A DNA stretch of 64,000 bases from Sphingomonas phyllosphaerae FA2. GTDB taxonomy: Bacteria; Pseudomonadota; Alphaproteobacteria; Sphingomonadales; Sphingomonadaceae. The stretch is from positions 2,227,454-2,291,453 of the forward strand of contig NZ_KE386571.1 of assembly GCF_000427645.1 (NCBI RefSeq). Direction: 5' to 3'. The translations under genes were made by a program, and so were the position numbers. The notes beneath the pieces are model-generated. The model had not been told where the DNA came from. It did no database searches and saw nothing but the letters and a program-made list of their open reading frames with translations. Each line of letters starts with the position of its first letter. The first letter of the stretch is position 1. Below are positions 19,048 through 28,493 of this stretch, piece after piece.

Positions 19048-19461
19048 ATGATCGACTTCATCCCCAACCCCGGCGACGCCGAACTCGACGCAATCCTCGC
19101 GCCGCTGGCCGCGCACAATGACGCCGCCGCCGGCCCGACCGAGCGCCACAAGCTCGCGCTCGTGCTGCGCGACGACGCCGGCGTCGCGATCGGCGGCTTG
19201 TGGGCGGAGGCGAGCTATCGCTGGCTGTTCATCAAATATCTCGCGCTCCCGCCCGAAGCGCGCGGCACGGGACAGGGCCGCGCATTGATGCTGGCGGCAG
19301 AGGACGAGGCGCGCCGGCTCGGCTGCGTCGGCATCTGGCTCGACACGTTCAGCTTTCAGGCGCGCGGCTTCTACGAGAAGCTCGGCTACGGCGTGTTCGG
19401 GCAGATCGACGATTACCCGCCCGGCGAGGCGCGCTTCTTCCTGTCGAAGCGGATCGGCTGA
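19048..19461 (+). CDS. GNAT-family N-acetyltransferase
   Basis: A 137-residue acetyl-CoA-dependent acetyltransferase fold. The acetyl-CoA loop appears as LPPEARGTGQGRALMLAAEDEARRLG, and the C-terminal motif as TFSFQARGFYEKLGYGVFGQIDD. No substrate can be assigned. The start at 19048 follows a family B repeat closely. Confidence 0.9.
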   Translation: MIDFIPNPGDAELDAILAPLAAHNDAAAGPTERHKLALVLRDDAGVAIGGLWAEASYRWLFIKYLALPPEARGTGQGRALMLAAEDEARRLGCVGIWLDTFSFQARGFYEKLGYGVFGQIDDYPPGEARFFLSKRIG

Positions 19462-19489
19462 GCCACACCCCCGTTATCCCCGCCCCCTC

Positions 19490-19583
19490 CGTCATCCCCG
19501 CGAAGGCGGGGATCCAGAACCTCTGACGTCGCGGCCCTTGCGAGAACCTGCGCGTCTGGATTCCCGCCTCCGCGGGAATGACG
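19490..19583. repeat. Intergenic repeat family C with inverted core
   Basis: Outer arms match the copy at 8869, but the core reads agaacctctgacgtcg then cctgcgcgtctgg, the reverse complement of the core at 8869 and 28337. The whole element therefore occurs in both orientations. Confidence 0.85.
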
Positions 19584-19679
19584 GTGGGAGTGGGGCGGTA
19601 TGACCGTGCCCCGCGCCCGCCGCGGATGACGAACGCGACCCATTGCGCAACAACCGCCCGCCCGGCCAGTTATCCCTGC

Positions 19680-21077
19680 ATGACCCAGGCCACCCGTACC
19701 GAAACCGACTCGATCGGCCCCATCGACGTCCCCGCCGACGCCTATTGGGGCGCGCAGACCGAGCGCAGCCTCGAAAACTTCCCGTTCGGCGCGCGCGAGC
19801 GGATGCCGATCGAGATCGTCCATGCGCTGGCACTCGTCAAACAGGCCGCCGCGCGCGTCAACCGCCGCCACGGGCTTGCCGCCGAAAAGGCCGAGGCGAT
19901 CGAACAGGCCGCGCAGGAAGTCGCGTCGGGCGCGCTCGACGATCACTTCCCACTCGTCATCTGGCAGACCGGCAGCGGCACGCAGAGCAACATGAACGTC
20001 AACGAGGTGATCGCCGGCCGCGCCAACGAGATCCTGACTGGCACGCGCGGCGGCAAGTCGCCCGTCCACCCCAATGACGACGTCAACCGCGGTCAATCCT
20101 CGAACGACAGTTTCCCGACCGCGCTGCACATCGCCTGCTCGATCGCGGTGCGGCAGCGATTGCTGCCCGCGGTCGAACGGCTCCACGCCGCGCTCGACGC
20201 CAAGGCGCAGCAATGGCGCGACCTCGTCAAGATTGGCCGCACGCATCTGCAGGACGCAACCCCGCTGACGCTCGGCGACGAATTCTCGGGCTATGCGCAC
20301 CAGCTCTACCGCTGCCTCAAGCGAATCGGGCCGGCGGTCGAACAGGGCACCGACCGGCTCGCGCAGGGCGGCACCGCGGTCGGCACCGGACTCAACGCCC
20401 CCGCCGATTTCGCGCGCGATGTCTGCGCCGAACTCGGCGCGATCACCGGCATCGCGTTCAGCCCGGCCGAGAATTTCTTCGAGGCGCTGGCGAGCAACGA
20501 TCCGCTCGTCCATCTATCGGGCACGCTCAATACGCTGGCAGTGGCGTGCACCAAGATCGCCAACGACATCCGGCTGCTCGGCTCCGGCCCGCGTTGTGGG
20601 CTCGGCGAACTCGATCTGCCCGCCAATGAGCCAGGCAGCTCGATCATGCCCGGCAAGGTCAATCCGACGCAGTGCGAGATGCTGACGATGGTCGCGGCGC
20701 AGGTGATCGGCAACCACGTGGCAGTGACGGTCGGCGGCGCGCAGGGGCATCTCGAACTCAACGTCTTCAAGCCGGTGATCGGCGCGGGGGTGCTGCGCTC
20801 GATCGACCTGCTCGCGACCGGTTGCGACAGTTTCGCCGAACGTTGCGTCGAGGGGCTGACCGCCAACGAAGGCCGGATCGCCGAGCTGCTCGACCGCTCG
20901 CTGATGCTGGTCACCGCGCTCGCGCCCGAGATTGGCTACGACAATGCCGCCAAGATCGCCAAGCATGCGCATGAAGCGGGGCTGACGCTGAAGGAGGCGG
21001 GGCTCGCGCTGGGGCTGGTCGATGCGGAAACCTTCGACCGGGTGGTCCGGCCCGAGGCGATGCTGGGGCGTTCCTAA
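19680..21077 (+). CDS. fumC: Fumarate hydratase, class II
   Basis: Iron-independent fumarase of the citric acid cycle. The start at 19680 gives the usual [22 protein letters not shown]-terminus. The signature [13 protein letters not shown], the [14 protein letters not shown] region and [14 protein letters not shown] (catalytic His) are all present. 465 residues, standard. Monocistronic, flanked by repeats on both sides. Confidence 0.97.
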   Translation: MTQATRTETDSIGPIDVPADAYWGAQTERSLENFPFGARERMPIEIVHALALVKQAAARVNRRHGLAAEKAEAIEQAAQEVASGALDDHFPLVIWQTGSGTQSNMNVNEVIAGRANEILTGTRGGKSPVHPNDDVNRGQSSNDSFPTALHIACSIAVRQRLLPAVERLHAALDAKAQQWRDLVKIGRTHLQDATPLTLGDEFSGYAHQLYRCLKRIGPAVEQGTDRLAQGGTAVGTGLNAPADFARDVCAELGAITGIAFSPAENFFEALASNDPLVHLSGTLNTLAVACTKIANDIRLLGSGPRCGLGELDLPANEPGSSIMPGKVNPTQCEMLTMVAAQVIGNHVAVTVGGAQGHLELNVFKPVIGAGVLRSIDLLATGCDSFAERCVEGLTANEGRIAELLDRSLMLVTALAPEIGYDNAAKIAKHAHEAGLTLKEAGLALGLVDAETFDRVVRPEAMLGRS

Positions 21078-21381
21078 AGCCCGTCGCCCCGGACTTGATC
21101 CGGGGCCCCGCTTTTCTGGCGCGTGACGACAACACCCGTGAACGTCATTGCGAGGAGCGAAGCGACGCGGCAATCCACCGTCCGGGCCCACCACTCTGGA
21201 TCTTCGCTGCGCTCGCAATGACGTGCTGGATCGATCCGGCGCCCTGATCTTCCATTTGACCGTCAAGAGGAAGAAGCGGGACCCCGGCTCAAGGCCGGGG
21301 TGACGGCAAAGGCAGGCACGTCAACCGGAACCGCACCGCTCCCCCGGCATTGTTGATGCGAAACGAACAGGGGTCATCAAC
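21078..21381. repeat. Repeat-filled gap: split family B arms around a family A copy
   Basis: No gene is seen in these 304 bp. The left arm of a family B element (cgtcgccccggacttgatcc) begins at 21084 and its right arm (gaagcgggaccccggctcaa to ggggtgacgg) lies at about 21272-21304. Between them, 21143-21224, is a degenerate family A palindrome (cgtcattgcgaggagcgaag). The family A copy appears to have landed inside the family B element, a nested arrangement. Confidence 0.75.
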
Positions 21382-21594
21382 ATGGGTGCTACCACGATCG
21401 GTGCGCTGATCGGCGGCGCGATCGACTCGATGTCGGGCGACGACAGCGCCGCCGACGGCGCATTGTATGGCGCGATTACCGCCAACGTCCTGAAGGTCGC
21501 ACTGCCGGTCGTCGCCACCTGGGCGATCGGCTGGGGCGTGCTGAAGGGAATCGAAATCCTCGGTGACAGCGTATCGGAAAGGATCAAGGCATGA
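21382..21594 (+). CDS. Small glycine-rich membrane protein, unknown function
   Basis: A 70-residue protein with a glycine-zipper-like N-terminus (TTIGALIGGAIDSMSG) and a hydrophobic helix (VALPVVATWAIGWGVLKGIEIL). Not recognised. Its stop overlaps the next small gene by four bases (ATGA), so the pair is one transcription unit; similar composition suggests they work together. Confidence 0.7.
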   Translation: MGATTIGALIGGAIDSMSGDDSAADGALYGAITANVLKVALPVVATWAIGWGVLKGIEILGDSVSERIKA

Positions 21595-21815
21595 TTCGCA
21601 GCATTTTGGGCGGACTGATCGGGCGCGAACTCGACCGGCGCGGGCGTGACGGCGGCGCGGGTGGCGCGATCCTCGGTGCGGTCGCCGCGCGCGCGGTGAC
21701 GCGGATGGGGCCGCTCGGCTGGGCGCTCGGCGGCGCCTATGTCGCGAAGAAGGCGTATGACCGCCACCGTGCGAGCAAAGCGGGTCAGCCGTCGCGCTAT
21801 CCGCCTGCGGTCTGA
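21591..21815 (+). CDS. Small glycine-rich protein, unknown function
   Basis: 74 residues, with glycine-spaced segments (LGGLIGRELDRRG, GGAGGAILGAVAARAV) and a hydrophobic stretch followed by a basic tail. It overlaps the previous small gene. No family recognised. Glycine-zipper patterns of this kind often insert in or coat membranes, but this is inference. Confidence 0.7.
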   Translation: MIRSILGGLIGRELDRRGRDGGAGGAILGAVAARAVTRMGPLGWALGGAYVAKKAYDRHRASKAGQPSRYPPAV

Positions 21816-21904
21816 TGTGGCTTCGTCATGCCGGGCCCGTCCCGGCGTGACGGCGCTTCCGCATCATTCTTGACCCCGCGCGTCTCACGCGGCACCTCGG
21901 CTTT

Positions 21905-22252
21905 ATGACTGCTACCGACACGTTCGACAGGCTGTTCGCAACGATCGCCGCACGCAAGGGTGCCGATGCCGATGGCTCGTACACCGCTTCGCTGTTCGCG
22001 CGCGGCCGTGCCCGCATCGCGCAGAAGATCGGTGAGGAAGCCACCGAGATCGTCATCGCCGCGATGGGTCAGAATTCCCGCGCGATCGTCCCCGAAGCGG
22101 CGGACCTCATCTACCATCTGTTTGTCCTGCTCGCCGACGCCGGCCTGACACCCGACGACGTTCGCGCCGAGCTGGCGCACCGCGAGGGGACCAGCGGGCA
22201 CGAGGAAAAGGCGGCACGCGGTCCGCTCCCGCTCTCCTTCCGCGCCGAATGA
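21905..22252 (+). CDS. hisE: Phosphoribosyl-ATP diphosphatase
   Basis: Hydrolyses phosphoribosyl-ATP to phosphoribosyl-AMP, second step of histidine synthesis. The all-alpha MazG-like fold shows as SYTASLFARGRARIAQKIGEEATE and EAADLIYHLFVLLADAGLTPDDV, with the metal-binding EExxE-type and ExxD residues. It lies about 3.6 kb from the rest of the his genes in this window, on the opposite strand, paired with a HIT protein 10 bp downstream. Confidence 0.95.
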   Translation: MTATDTFDRLFATIAARKGADADGSYTASLFARGRARIAQKIGEEATEIVIAAMGQNSRAIVPEAADLIYHLFVLLADAGLTPDDVRAELAHREGTSGHEEKAARGPLPLSFRAE

Positions 22253-22262
22253 GGAACCGCGC

Positions 22263-22655
22263 ATGAGCGTCGACGCCACCCTGCCCTATGACGACGGCAA
22301 CATCTTCGCCCGGCTGCTGCGCGGCGAGATCCCGTCCAGCCGTGTCTATGAGGACGATCACACGATCGTTTTCAAAGACATCGCCCCCTGGGCACCGACG
22401 CACCTGCTGGCGGTGCCGCGCGGCAGCTATGTCAGCTGGGACGATTTCTCCGCCAACGCCAGCGAGGCCGAGATCGTAAGCTTCACGCGCGCCATCGGAC
22501 AGGCGGCGCGCGCTGCCGGGCTGGTCGCCAGCGGCTATCGGCTGCTCGCCAACACCGGGCTCGATTCGCATCAGGAAGTGCCGCATCTCCACGTCCACAT
22601 CCTCGGCGGACGCGCGCTCGGTCCCATGCTGGTGCACAACGACAGCCGCGACTGA
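22263..22655 (+). CDS. HIT-family nucleotide hydrolase
   Basis: Histidine-triad protein (HINT/PKCI-like) with the signature VPHLHVHILGGRALG, which contains the H-x-H-x-H core, and the N-terminal NIFARLLRGEIPSS typical of the group. These enzymes hydrolyse adenosine phosphoramidates. It is cotranscribed with hisE, a frequent pairing in alphaproteobacteria. Confidence 0.95.
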   Translation: MSVDATLPYDDGNIFARLLRGEIPSSRVYEDDHTIVFKDIAPWAPTHLLAVPRGSYVSWDDFSANASEAEIVSFTRAIGQAARAAGLVASGYRLLANTGLDSHQEVPHLHVHILGGRALGPMLVHNDSRD

Positions 22656-22742
22656 AAGCGTCATCGTAGCGCAACACTATTGCGCAGCCGCGATCCGCCG
22701 CTAGGCTCCCGTCAAATCTGACTTCCGGGGGCTTCGACCTAC

Positions 22743-24278
22743 ATGATATTCGGGCGCGTCAAACCTCTCGACGCCATCCTCGCCACCGCCGAGAAAAAGT
22801 CGCTGCATCGCACGCTCGGCTGGTTCCAGCTCACGCTGTTCGGCATCGGTTGCGTGATCGGCACCGGCATCTTCGTGCTGACCGCGGCGGGCGCGCAAAA
22901 GGCCGGTCCCGGCCTGATGCTCGCCTTCGCGATCGCGGGTGCGATCTGCATCGTCGCCGCGCTCTGCTATGCCGAGATCGCGGCGATGATCCCCGTGGCG
23001 GGATCGGCCTATACCTACACCTATTCGACGATGGGCGAACTGCTCGCCTGGACGGTCGGCTGGGCGCTGATCCTCGAATATGCGGTCGCCGCCAGCGCGG
23101 TCGCGGTCGGCTGGTCGGGATATTTCACCGGCACGATCCTCAATCAATTTCTCGGCGTCCATCTGCCATCATGGCTGTCGGCGGCGCCGCTGGCGCTGGG
23201 CGGCGCGCCGGGCGGGTTCATCAACCTGCCCGCGATCGTCATCGCGCTGCTCATCACCTGGCTGCTGATGATCGGCACCACCGAGAGCGCGCGCGTCAAC
23301 GCCGTGCTGGTCGCGATCAAGGTCACCGCGCTGACCGCCTTCGTCGCGCTGACGCTGCCGAGCGATTATTTCAGCGCCGAGCGCTTCAATCCGTTCCTGC
23401 CGGCCGGCGTGTTCGGCGGGTTCGGCACCGGCGTCGGCGCGGTCGGTGCGGCGGCGACGATCTTCTTCGCCTACGTGGGGTTTGACGCGGTCTCGACCGC
23501 CGCGGAGGAGACCAAGAACCCGCAGCGCAACGTGCCGATCGGACTGATCGGGTCGCTCTTGTTCTGCACCGTCTTCTATATCCTAGTCGCGGCGGGCGCG
23601 ATCGGGACGATCGGCGGGCAACCGATCATGGGACCGAACGGCATCCCCTTCCCGGCCGGCTCCGAGGAACTGGCTCGCGAATGCGCGTTGCCGCAGTACA
23701 AGGACGCGCTGGTCTGCTCGGGCGAGGCGCTGGCGCACGTCCTGCGCACGATCGGCTGGTCGGGCGTCGGCAATCTGCTCGGCATCGCCGCGTTCGTCGC
23801 GTTGCCCTCGGTGATCCTGATCCTGATGTTCGGCCAGACGCGCATCTTTTTTGTGATGAGCCGCGACGGGCTGCTCCCCGAGCGACTCTCGACCGTTCAC
23901 CCGAAGTGGAAGACGCCGCACATCGTGACCGCGATGACCGGGGTCGGCGTGGCGTTCGCCGCCGCCTTTCTGCCGGTCGGTCAGCTGGCCGACATCGCCA
24001 ATGCCGGGACGCTTTACGCCTTTGCGATGGTGGCAGTGGCGGTGATGATCCTGCGCCGCACCGCCCCGAACCAGCCGCGCAGCTTCCGCACCCCGGCGCT
24101 GTGGCTGGTCGGGCCGCTGACGATCGCGGGCTGCGTGTTCCTGTTCTTCAACCTGCCCTCGGCGGCGATGCTGGTGCTGCCGGTATGGGGCGCGGTCGGG
24201 CTGGTGATCTACTTCGGCTATAGCCGCGGCCACAGCCACCTCGGCCGTGGCATCGTCGAGGTGCACGAGACGCACTGA
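22743..24278 (+). CDS. APC-superfamily amino acid permease
   Basis: A 511-residue inner-membrane permease with about 12 helices. The N-terminal GIGCVIGTGIFVLTAAGAQ is the substrate-binding unwound helix 1 of APC/CAT-type transporters. FFAYVGFDAVSTAAEETKNPQRN is the helix 6 region. It looks like the cationic amino acid transporter branch, but specificity cannot be stated. A strong terminator hairpin follows. Confidence 0.93.
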   Translation: MIFGRVKPLDAILATAEKKSLHRTLGWFQLTLFGIGCVIGTGIFVLTAAGAQKAGPGLMLAFAIAGAICIVAALCYAEIAAMIPVAGSAYTYTYSTMGELLAWTVGWALILEYAVAASAVAVGWSGYFTGTILNQFLGVHLPSWLSAAPLALGGAPGGFINLPAIVIALLITWLLMIGTTESARVNAVLVAIKVTALTAFVALTLPSDYFSAERFNPFLPAGVFGGFGTGVGAVGAAATIFFAYVGFDAVSTAAEETKNPQRNVPIGLIGSLLFCTVFYILVAAGAIGTIGGQPIMGPNGIPFPAGSEELARECALPQYKDALVCSGEALAHVLRTIGWSGVGNLLGIAAFVALPSVILILMFGQTRIFFVMSRDGLLPERLSTVHPKWKTPHIVTAMTGVGVAFAAAFLPVGQLADIANAGTLYAFAMVAVAVMILRRTAPNQPRSFRTPALWLVGPLTIAGCVFLFFNLPSAAMLVLPVWGAVGLVIYFGYSRGHSHLGRGIVEVHETH

Positions 24279-24297
24279 TCGCCAGCGTCGCGCAGAG

Positions 24298-24335
24298 AAA
24301 AGGGCCGGGCGGAGCGATCCCCCGGCCCTTTTTCA
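24298..24335 (+). terminator. Rho-independent terminator after the permease gene
   Basis: The hairpin aaaagggccggg / cccggcccttttt with a short loop starts 20 bp after the permease stop and is followed by a T run. Confidence 0.85.
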
Positions 24336-24338
24336 TTC

Positions 24339-24470
24339 CGTCGCCCCTGCGAAGGCAGGGGCCCATGTCTGTCGAATGTGCCGATCGGTCTGACACAGGC
24401 GCGGCGCTAATTGTGTCAGACCGCCCGAATTACGAGACAGCCATAGGCCCCTGCCTACGCAGGGGCGACG
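24339..24470. repeat. 132-bp family D repeat, first copy
   Basis: Terminal arms cgtcgcccctgcgaaggcag and complement. The inner part carries two 'gtctgacaca' type words. It is the reverse complement of the copy at 25576-25708 (shared arms, the central gcgccgcgc and a tgtgtcagaccg block). The two copies flank mscL and a NUDIX gene. Confidence 0.85.
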
Positions 24471-24474
24471 GTGG

Positions 24475-24930
24475 TCAGTCGCGCGGGCGCGCCTTCAGCT
24501 CGTCGCGGATCTCGCGCAGCAGCACCACTTCGGCGGGATCGGCAGCCGGCTCCGCGTCGCCGACGGCCTTCTCGCGCTCGACGGTCGCGATCAGCTTGTT
24601 GACGCTGCGCATCAGCAGGAAGACGATGAACGCGAGGATCACGAAGTTGATGACGACGGTGATGAACTCGCCATACCCCAGCAGCGGCACCCCCGCCGCC
24701 TTGAGCTGCGCATAGCTGGCGAGCGAGCCCTTATAGTCGGCGGGCACCGGCCCGAGCCGAATGAAATAGCTGGAAAAGTCGAAGCCGCCGAACAGCGCCC
24801 CGACGATCGGCATGATGACGTCGTCGGTCAGCGATTTGGTGATGGTCGCGAACGCGCCGCCGATGATGACGCCCACCGCCAGATCCAGCACGTTGCCCCG
24901 CGCAATGAACGCCCGGAAATCCTTGAGCAT
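24475..24930 (-). CDS. mscL: Large-conductance mechanosensitive channel
   Basis: Releases small solutes on hypo-osmotic shock. Start at 24930 (MLKDFRAFIARGNVLDLAVG). TM1 carries the pore constriction motif NVLDLAVGVIIGGAF. The periplasmic loop is longer than in E. coli (GGFDFSSYFIRLGPVPADYKG), and TM2 is FITVVINFVILAFIVFLLM. The C-terminal bundle ends in LREIRDELKARPRD. 151 residues, normal for the family. Confidence 0.96.
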   Translation of the reverse strand: MLKDFRAFIARGNVLDLAVGVIIGGAFATITKSLTDDVIMPIVGALFGGFDFSSYFIRLGPVPADYKGSLASYAQLKAAGVPLLGYGEFITVVINFVILAFIVFLLMRSVNKLIATVEREKAVGDAEPAADPAEVVLLREIRDELKARPRD

Positions 24931-25020
24931 GATCGGCTTCCTTCCCTGTTGCCCGTCGCGCCCGAGGGTAGGTGCGACTTTCCGCTTCGCCAAGCGCCGC
25001 CGCGCCGGTAAACGACGCGC

Positions 25021-25560
25021 ATGACCCATCCGCACCGCGACGCCGCCTTTCCACCCGAAACCGCCTGGGAAGGGCGCTATATCAAGGTCGTCAAGCAAGG
25101 CGGCTGGGAGTTCGTCGCCCGCCAGCGCGGCATCCAGGCGGCAGTGATCGTCGCGATCGACGACGCCGACCGCGTGGTGCTGGTCGAGCAATATCGCGTG
25201 CCGCTCGGGCAACGCTGCCTCGAACTGCCCGCCGGGCTGATCGGCGACGAAACCGAGGGTGAGGCGGTTGCGGTCGGCGCGGCGCGGGAGCTGGAGGAAG
25301 AAACCGGCTATCGCGCCGGGCGGATCGAGGAGCTGGGCTTCTTCCATTCCTCGCCGGGGATGAACAGCGAAGGCTTCACGTTGGTGCGCGCGCACGATCT
25401 GGTGAAGGTCGGCGACGGCGGTGGCGAGGCGGACGAGGATATCGAGGTACATCTGGTGCCGCGCACCGAGATCGCCGCGTTCGTCGCGCAGAAGCGTGCC
25501 GCGGGGGTGGCGATGGACGTCAAGATGCTGGTGCTGCTCGCGGATGTGCTGATCGCGTAA
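25021..25560 (+). CDS. NUDIX hydrolase (ADP-ribose pyrophosphatase-like)
   Basis: Hydrolyses nucleoside diphosphate-X compounds. The Nudix box is complete: G-x5-E-x7-RE-x2-E-E-x-G as GDETEGE...ARELEEETGY. The preceding EQYRVPLGQRCLELPAGLIG is typical of the ADP-ribose/GDP-mannose branch. Divergent from mscL, and flanked with it by family D repeats. Confidence 0.92.
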   Translation: MTHPHRDAAFPPETAWEGRYIKVVKQGGWEFVARQRGIQAAVIVAIDDADRVVLVEQYRVPLGQRCLELPAGLIGDETEGEAVAVGAARELEEETGYRAGRIEELGFFHSSPGMNSEGFTLVRAHDLVKVGDGGGEADEDIEVHLVPRTEIAAFVAQKRAAGVAMDVKMLVLLADVLIA

Positions 25561-25575
25561 CCGTCGCGCCAACAC

Positions 25576-25708
25576 CGTCGCCCCTGCGCAGGCAGGGGCC
25601 TATGACTGTTTGATCGGTCGGAACATTCGACACATTACGCGCCGCGCTTGTGTCAGACCGCGCTCATCAATTCGACAGACATGGGCCCCTGCCTGCGCAG
25701 GGGCGACG
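25576..25708. repeat. 133-bp family D repeat, second copy (inverted)
   Basis: Arms cgtcgcccctgcgcaggcag and complement. Aligned to the reverse complement of 24339-24470, both termini, the central gcgccgcgc and the gtgtcagaccg block agree. A half copy is at 30584-30614. Confidence 0.85.
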
Positions 25709-25736
25709 ACGTTGTTTGGCTGGCCCAACCCAGTCA

Positions 25737-25823
25737 CGTCATCCCGGACTTGATCCGGGATCCCGCTTCTTCTTACCCGGACCGCCGAAAAGCAGCGGGG
25801 CCCCCCTTCAAGTCCGGGGCGAC
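25737..25823. repeat. Intergenic palindrome family B
   Basis: Left arm cgtcatcccggacttgatcc; right arm partly eroded (gggccccccttcaagtccgg). It sits in the gap between the NUDIX gene and the convergent NDUFS4-like gene, immediately after the family D copy. Confidence 0.8.
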
Positions 25824-25844
25824 GGCATCCAAACCCTCGTCACC

Positions 25845-26126
25845 TCAGCGAAAGTTATCCGCGTAGCTCTGCAGCTTCAGCTTCTTCTCCGGTGTCGGGA
25901 TCACCGTATACGCCAGACCCTGCGCCTCGGCATAAGCGACCGCCGCCTCGCACGTCGGGAAGAACAGCCGGATCTGGTCACGCGTGTCGCCGCTGCCGGC
26001 CCAGCCGGTCAGCGGATCGGGGCGCTTGGCCTCGCCGGGCTCGAACTCCAGCTGCCACGTGTCGGTACGGGCCTTGCCGGACTGCATGGCGTTCTTCGGG
26101 CGCTGGTAGATGCGGGCGGTCTGCAT
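25845..26126 (-). CDS. NDUFS4-like NADH dehydrogenase accessory subunit (ETC complex I subunit)
   Basis: A 93-residue homologue of the 18-kDa complex I subunit that stabilises the NADH module, found in alphaproteobacteria and mitochondria. Start at 26126 ([17 protein letters not shown]). Typical motifs are [33 protein letters not shown] and the C-terminal [14 protein letters not shown]. Divergent from dnaK, and away from any other nuo gene in this window. Confidence 0.92.
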   Translation of the reverse strand: MQTARIYQRPKNAMQSGKARTDTWQLEFEPGEAKRPDPLTGWAGSGDTRDQIRLFFPTCEAAVAYAEAQGLAYTVIPTPEKKLKLQSYADNFR

Positions 26127-26191
26127 GATGGGCTCCTCTACGTTCCACGCAGCGAACAGGCAATGGTTCCCGCAGACAGCATGCGGCAATC

Positions 26192-26219
26192 TTGCGGGCC
26201 GGATCACGCCACCTATATC
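26192..26219 (+). promoter_or_regulatory. Possible dnaK promoter
   Basis: ttgcgg, a 16-bp spacer and tatatc lie 86 bp ahead of the dnaK start. The boxes are close to a vegetative alphaproteobacterial promoter. The cttgcgg and ccacctat words also partly resemble a heat-shock sigma site, but the spacing is off. Weak evidence. Confidence 0.3.
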
Positions 26220-26304
26220 GCCCTTCGTCACACGCGGTTGCGCTGCCGTAACGGGGCGTGGCGGCGATGAAGTCACAAATATGCAGGGGCTAGGTAAAGC
26301 ACTC

Positions 26305-28209
26305 ATGGCAAAAGTTATCGGTATCGACCTCGGCACCACCAATTCGTGCGTGGCCGTGATGGAAGGCGGCAAGGCCAAGGTGATCGAGAATGCGGAAGGC
26401 GCGCGCACCACGCCGTCGATCGTCGCGTTCGCCAAGGATGGCGAGCGACTGATCGGGCAGCCCGCCAAGCGTCAGGCCGTCACCAATGGCGACAACACGA
26501 TCTTCGCGGTGAAGCGCCTGATCGGCCGCCGCTTCGACGATCCGGTCACCAAGAAGGATACCGAGCTGGTCCCCTATCACATCGTGAAGGGCGGCAATGG
26601 CGATGCATGGGTCAGCGCCGGCGGCAAGGAATACAGCCCGTCGCAGATCAGCGCCTTCACGCTCCAGAAGATGAAGGAAACCGCCGAATCGTACCTCGGC
26701 GAGACGGTCACGCAGGCGGTCATCACCGTCCCGGCCTACTTCAACGACGCGCAGCGTCAGGCGACCAAGGACGCCGGGCAGATCGCCGGCCTCGAAGTGC
26801 TGCGCATCATCAACGAGCCGACCGCGGCGGCGCTGGCCTATGGCCTCGACAAGCAGGACGGCAAGACGATCGCGGTCTATGACCTCGGCGGCGGCACCTT
26901 CGACGTCTCGATCCTCGAGATCGGCGACGGCGTGTTCGAGGTGAAGGCCACCAACGGCGACACCTTCCTGGGCGGCGAGGATTTCGACAACAAGATCGTC
27001 GAATATCTGGCCGAGGGATTCAAGAAGGACGAGGGCATCGACCTCGCCAAGGACAAGCTCGCGCTCCAGCGTCTGAAGGAAGCCGCCGAGAAGGCGAAGA
27101 TCGAGCTGTCGTCGGCGGCGTCGACCGAGGTCAACCTGCCCTTCATCACCGCGGACCAGAACGGCCCGAAGCATCTGGTGAAGACGATCACCCGCGCCGA
27201 TCTGGAGCGTCTGGTCGAGGACCTGATCAAGCGCACGCTCGACCCCTGCAAGAAGGCGCTGGCGGATGCCGGCGTGTCGGCCAGCGAGATCAGCGAAGTC
27301 GTGCTCGTCGGCGGCATGACCCGCATGCCGCGCGTCCGTGAGGTCGTGAAGCAGTTCTTCGGCAAGGACCCGCACACCGGCGTCAACCCGGACGAGGTCG
27401 TCGCGATGGGCGCCGCGATCCAGGCCGGCGTGCTGCAGGGCGACGTCAAGGACGTGCTGCTGCTCGACGTGACCCCGCTGTCGCTTGGCATCGAGACGCT
27501 GGGCGGCGTGTTCACGCGCATGATCGACCGCAACACCACGATCCCGACCAAGAAGTCGCAGACCTATTCGACTGCCGATGACAATCAGCAGGCGGTGACG
27601 ATCCGCGTCTTCCAGGGCGAGCGCGAGATGGCGGCGGACAACAAGCTGCTCGGCCAGTTCGACCTGCTCGGCATCCCCCCGGCCCCGCGCGGCGTGCCGC
27701 AGATCGAGGTGACGTTCGACATCGACGCCAACGGCATCGTGAACGTATCCGCCAAGGACAAGGGCACCGGCAAGGAGCAGCAGATCAAGATCCAGGCCTC
27801 GGGCGGTCTGTCGGACGCCGACATCGACAAGATGGTCCGCGACGCCGAGTCGTTTGCCGAGGAGGACAAGAAGCGCCGTGCGGCAGCCGAGGCGAAGAAC
27901 AACGCCGAATCGCTGATCCACACCACCGAGCGTCAGCTCGCCGACAATGGCGACAAGGTCGATGAATCGCTGAAGGGCGAGATCCAGTCGGCGATCGACG
28001 CGGCGAAGGCGGCGGTCGAGGGCGGCGACCCGGAGCAGATGAACGAGAAGAGCCAGGCGCTGGCGCAGGTCGCGATGAAGCTCGGTCAGGCGATCTACGA
28101 GAAGCAGCAGCAGGCCGATGCCGCGCCGCAGGGCGAGGCGGGTGCCGAAGAGGCCAAGAAGGACGACGTGGTCGACGCCGAATTCTCGGAAGTCGACGAG
28201 CAGAAGTAA
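26305..28209 (+). CDS. dnaK: Chaperone DnaK (Hsp70)
   Basis: ATP-dependent Hsp70 chaperone. The start at 26305 gives [18 protein letters not shown]; the longer open frame upstream has no family similarity. Signatures: IDLGTTNS (phosphate 1), [13 protein letters not shown] (phosphate 2), [14 protein letters not shown], and the interdomain linker [13 protein letters not shown]. The lid ends in [11 protein letters not shown]. 634 residues. dnaJ follows after a 284-bp gap filled with repeats. Confidence 0.98.
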   Translation: MAKVIGIDLGTTNSCVAVMEGGKAKVIENAEGARTTPSIVAFAKDGERLIGQPAKRQAVTNGDNTIFAVKRLIGRRFDDPVTKKDTELVPYHIVKGGNGDAWVSAGGKEYSPSQISAFTLQKMKETAESYLGETVTQAVITVPAYFNDAQRQATKDAGQIAGLEVLRIINEPTAAALAYGLDKQDGKTIAVYDLGGGTFDVSILEIGDGVFEVKATNGDTFLGGEDFDNKIVEYLAEGFKKDEGIDLAKDKLALQRLKEAAEKAKIELSSAASTEVNLPFITADQNGPKHLVKTITRADLERLVEDLIKRTLDPCKKALADAGVSASEISEVVLVGGMTRMPRVREVVKQFFGKDPHTGVNPDEVVAMGAAIQAGVLQGDVKDVLLLDVTPLSLGIETLGGVFTRMIDRNTTIPTKKSQTYSTADDNQQAVTIRVFQGEREMAADNKLLGQFDLLGIPPAPRGVPQIEVTFDIDANGIVNVSAKDKGTGKEQQIKIQASGGLSDADIDKMVRDAESFAEEDKKRRAAAEAKNNAESLIHTTERQLADNGDKVDESLKGEIQSAIDAAKAAVEGGDPEQMNEKSQALAQVAMKLGQAIYEKQQQADAAPQGEAGAEEAKKDDVVDAEFSEVDEQK

Positions 28210-28223
28210 GGTGACATCCTAGC

Positions 28224-28262
28224 CCTCTCCCCTGTGGGGAGAGGGTCGGGAGAGGGGCAGTG
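28224..28262. repeat. Short C/G-rich palindrome (ccctctcccc type)
   Basis: ccctctcccctgtggggagagggtcgggagagggg after dnaK forms a strong hairpin and may stabilise the dnaK 3' end. A related element lies inside the mutL reading frame at 59634-59735. Confidence 0.75.
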
Positions 28263-28336
28263 AGGAAAGGTGACGATGCACCGCAAGTCAGCGTTCGTGG
28301 CCGCCCCCTCGCACCCACGCCCTACCCTTTCCAACC

Positions 28337-28432
28337 CGTCATCCCCGCGCAGGCGGGGATCCAGACGCGCAGGCGTTTCGCTTCGATCGCTGACGTCAAA
28401 GGTTCTGGATCCCCGCCTCCGCGGGGATGACG
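28337..28432. repeat. Intergenic repeat family C
   Basis: Outer arms cgtcatccccgcgcaggcgg and complement. The core agacgcgcagg...gacgtcaaaggttctgg is in the same orientation as the copy at 8869. It lies between dnaK and dnaJ. Confidence 0.87.
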
Positions 28433-28493
28433 GTGTTAAATCCCGGGTCGTCCGCACCTTCCTGCCGGAATGCCGATCCGACCTAGAGGCCGC

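Noticed and set aside
26110..26304. An upstream extension of dnaK giving a 699-residue protein
   Set aside because: The extra N-terminal part has no DnaK similarity and lies in the promoter region; the ATG at 26305 gives the canonical start.
24298..28262. Palindromic repeats as CRISPR spacers
   Set aside because: Repeats are dispersed singly between genes, are palindromic throughout, and no regularly spaced array or cas gene is seen.
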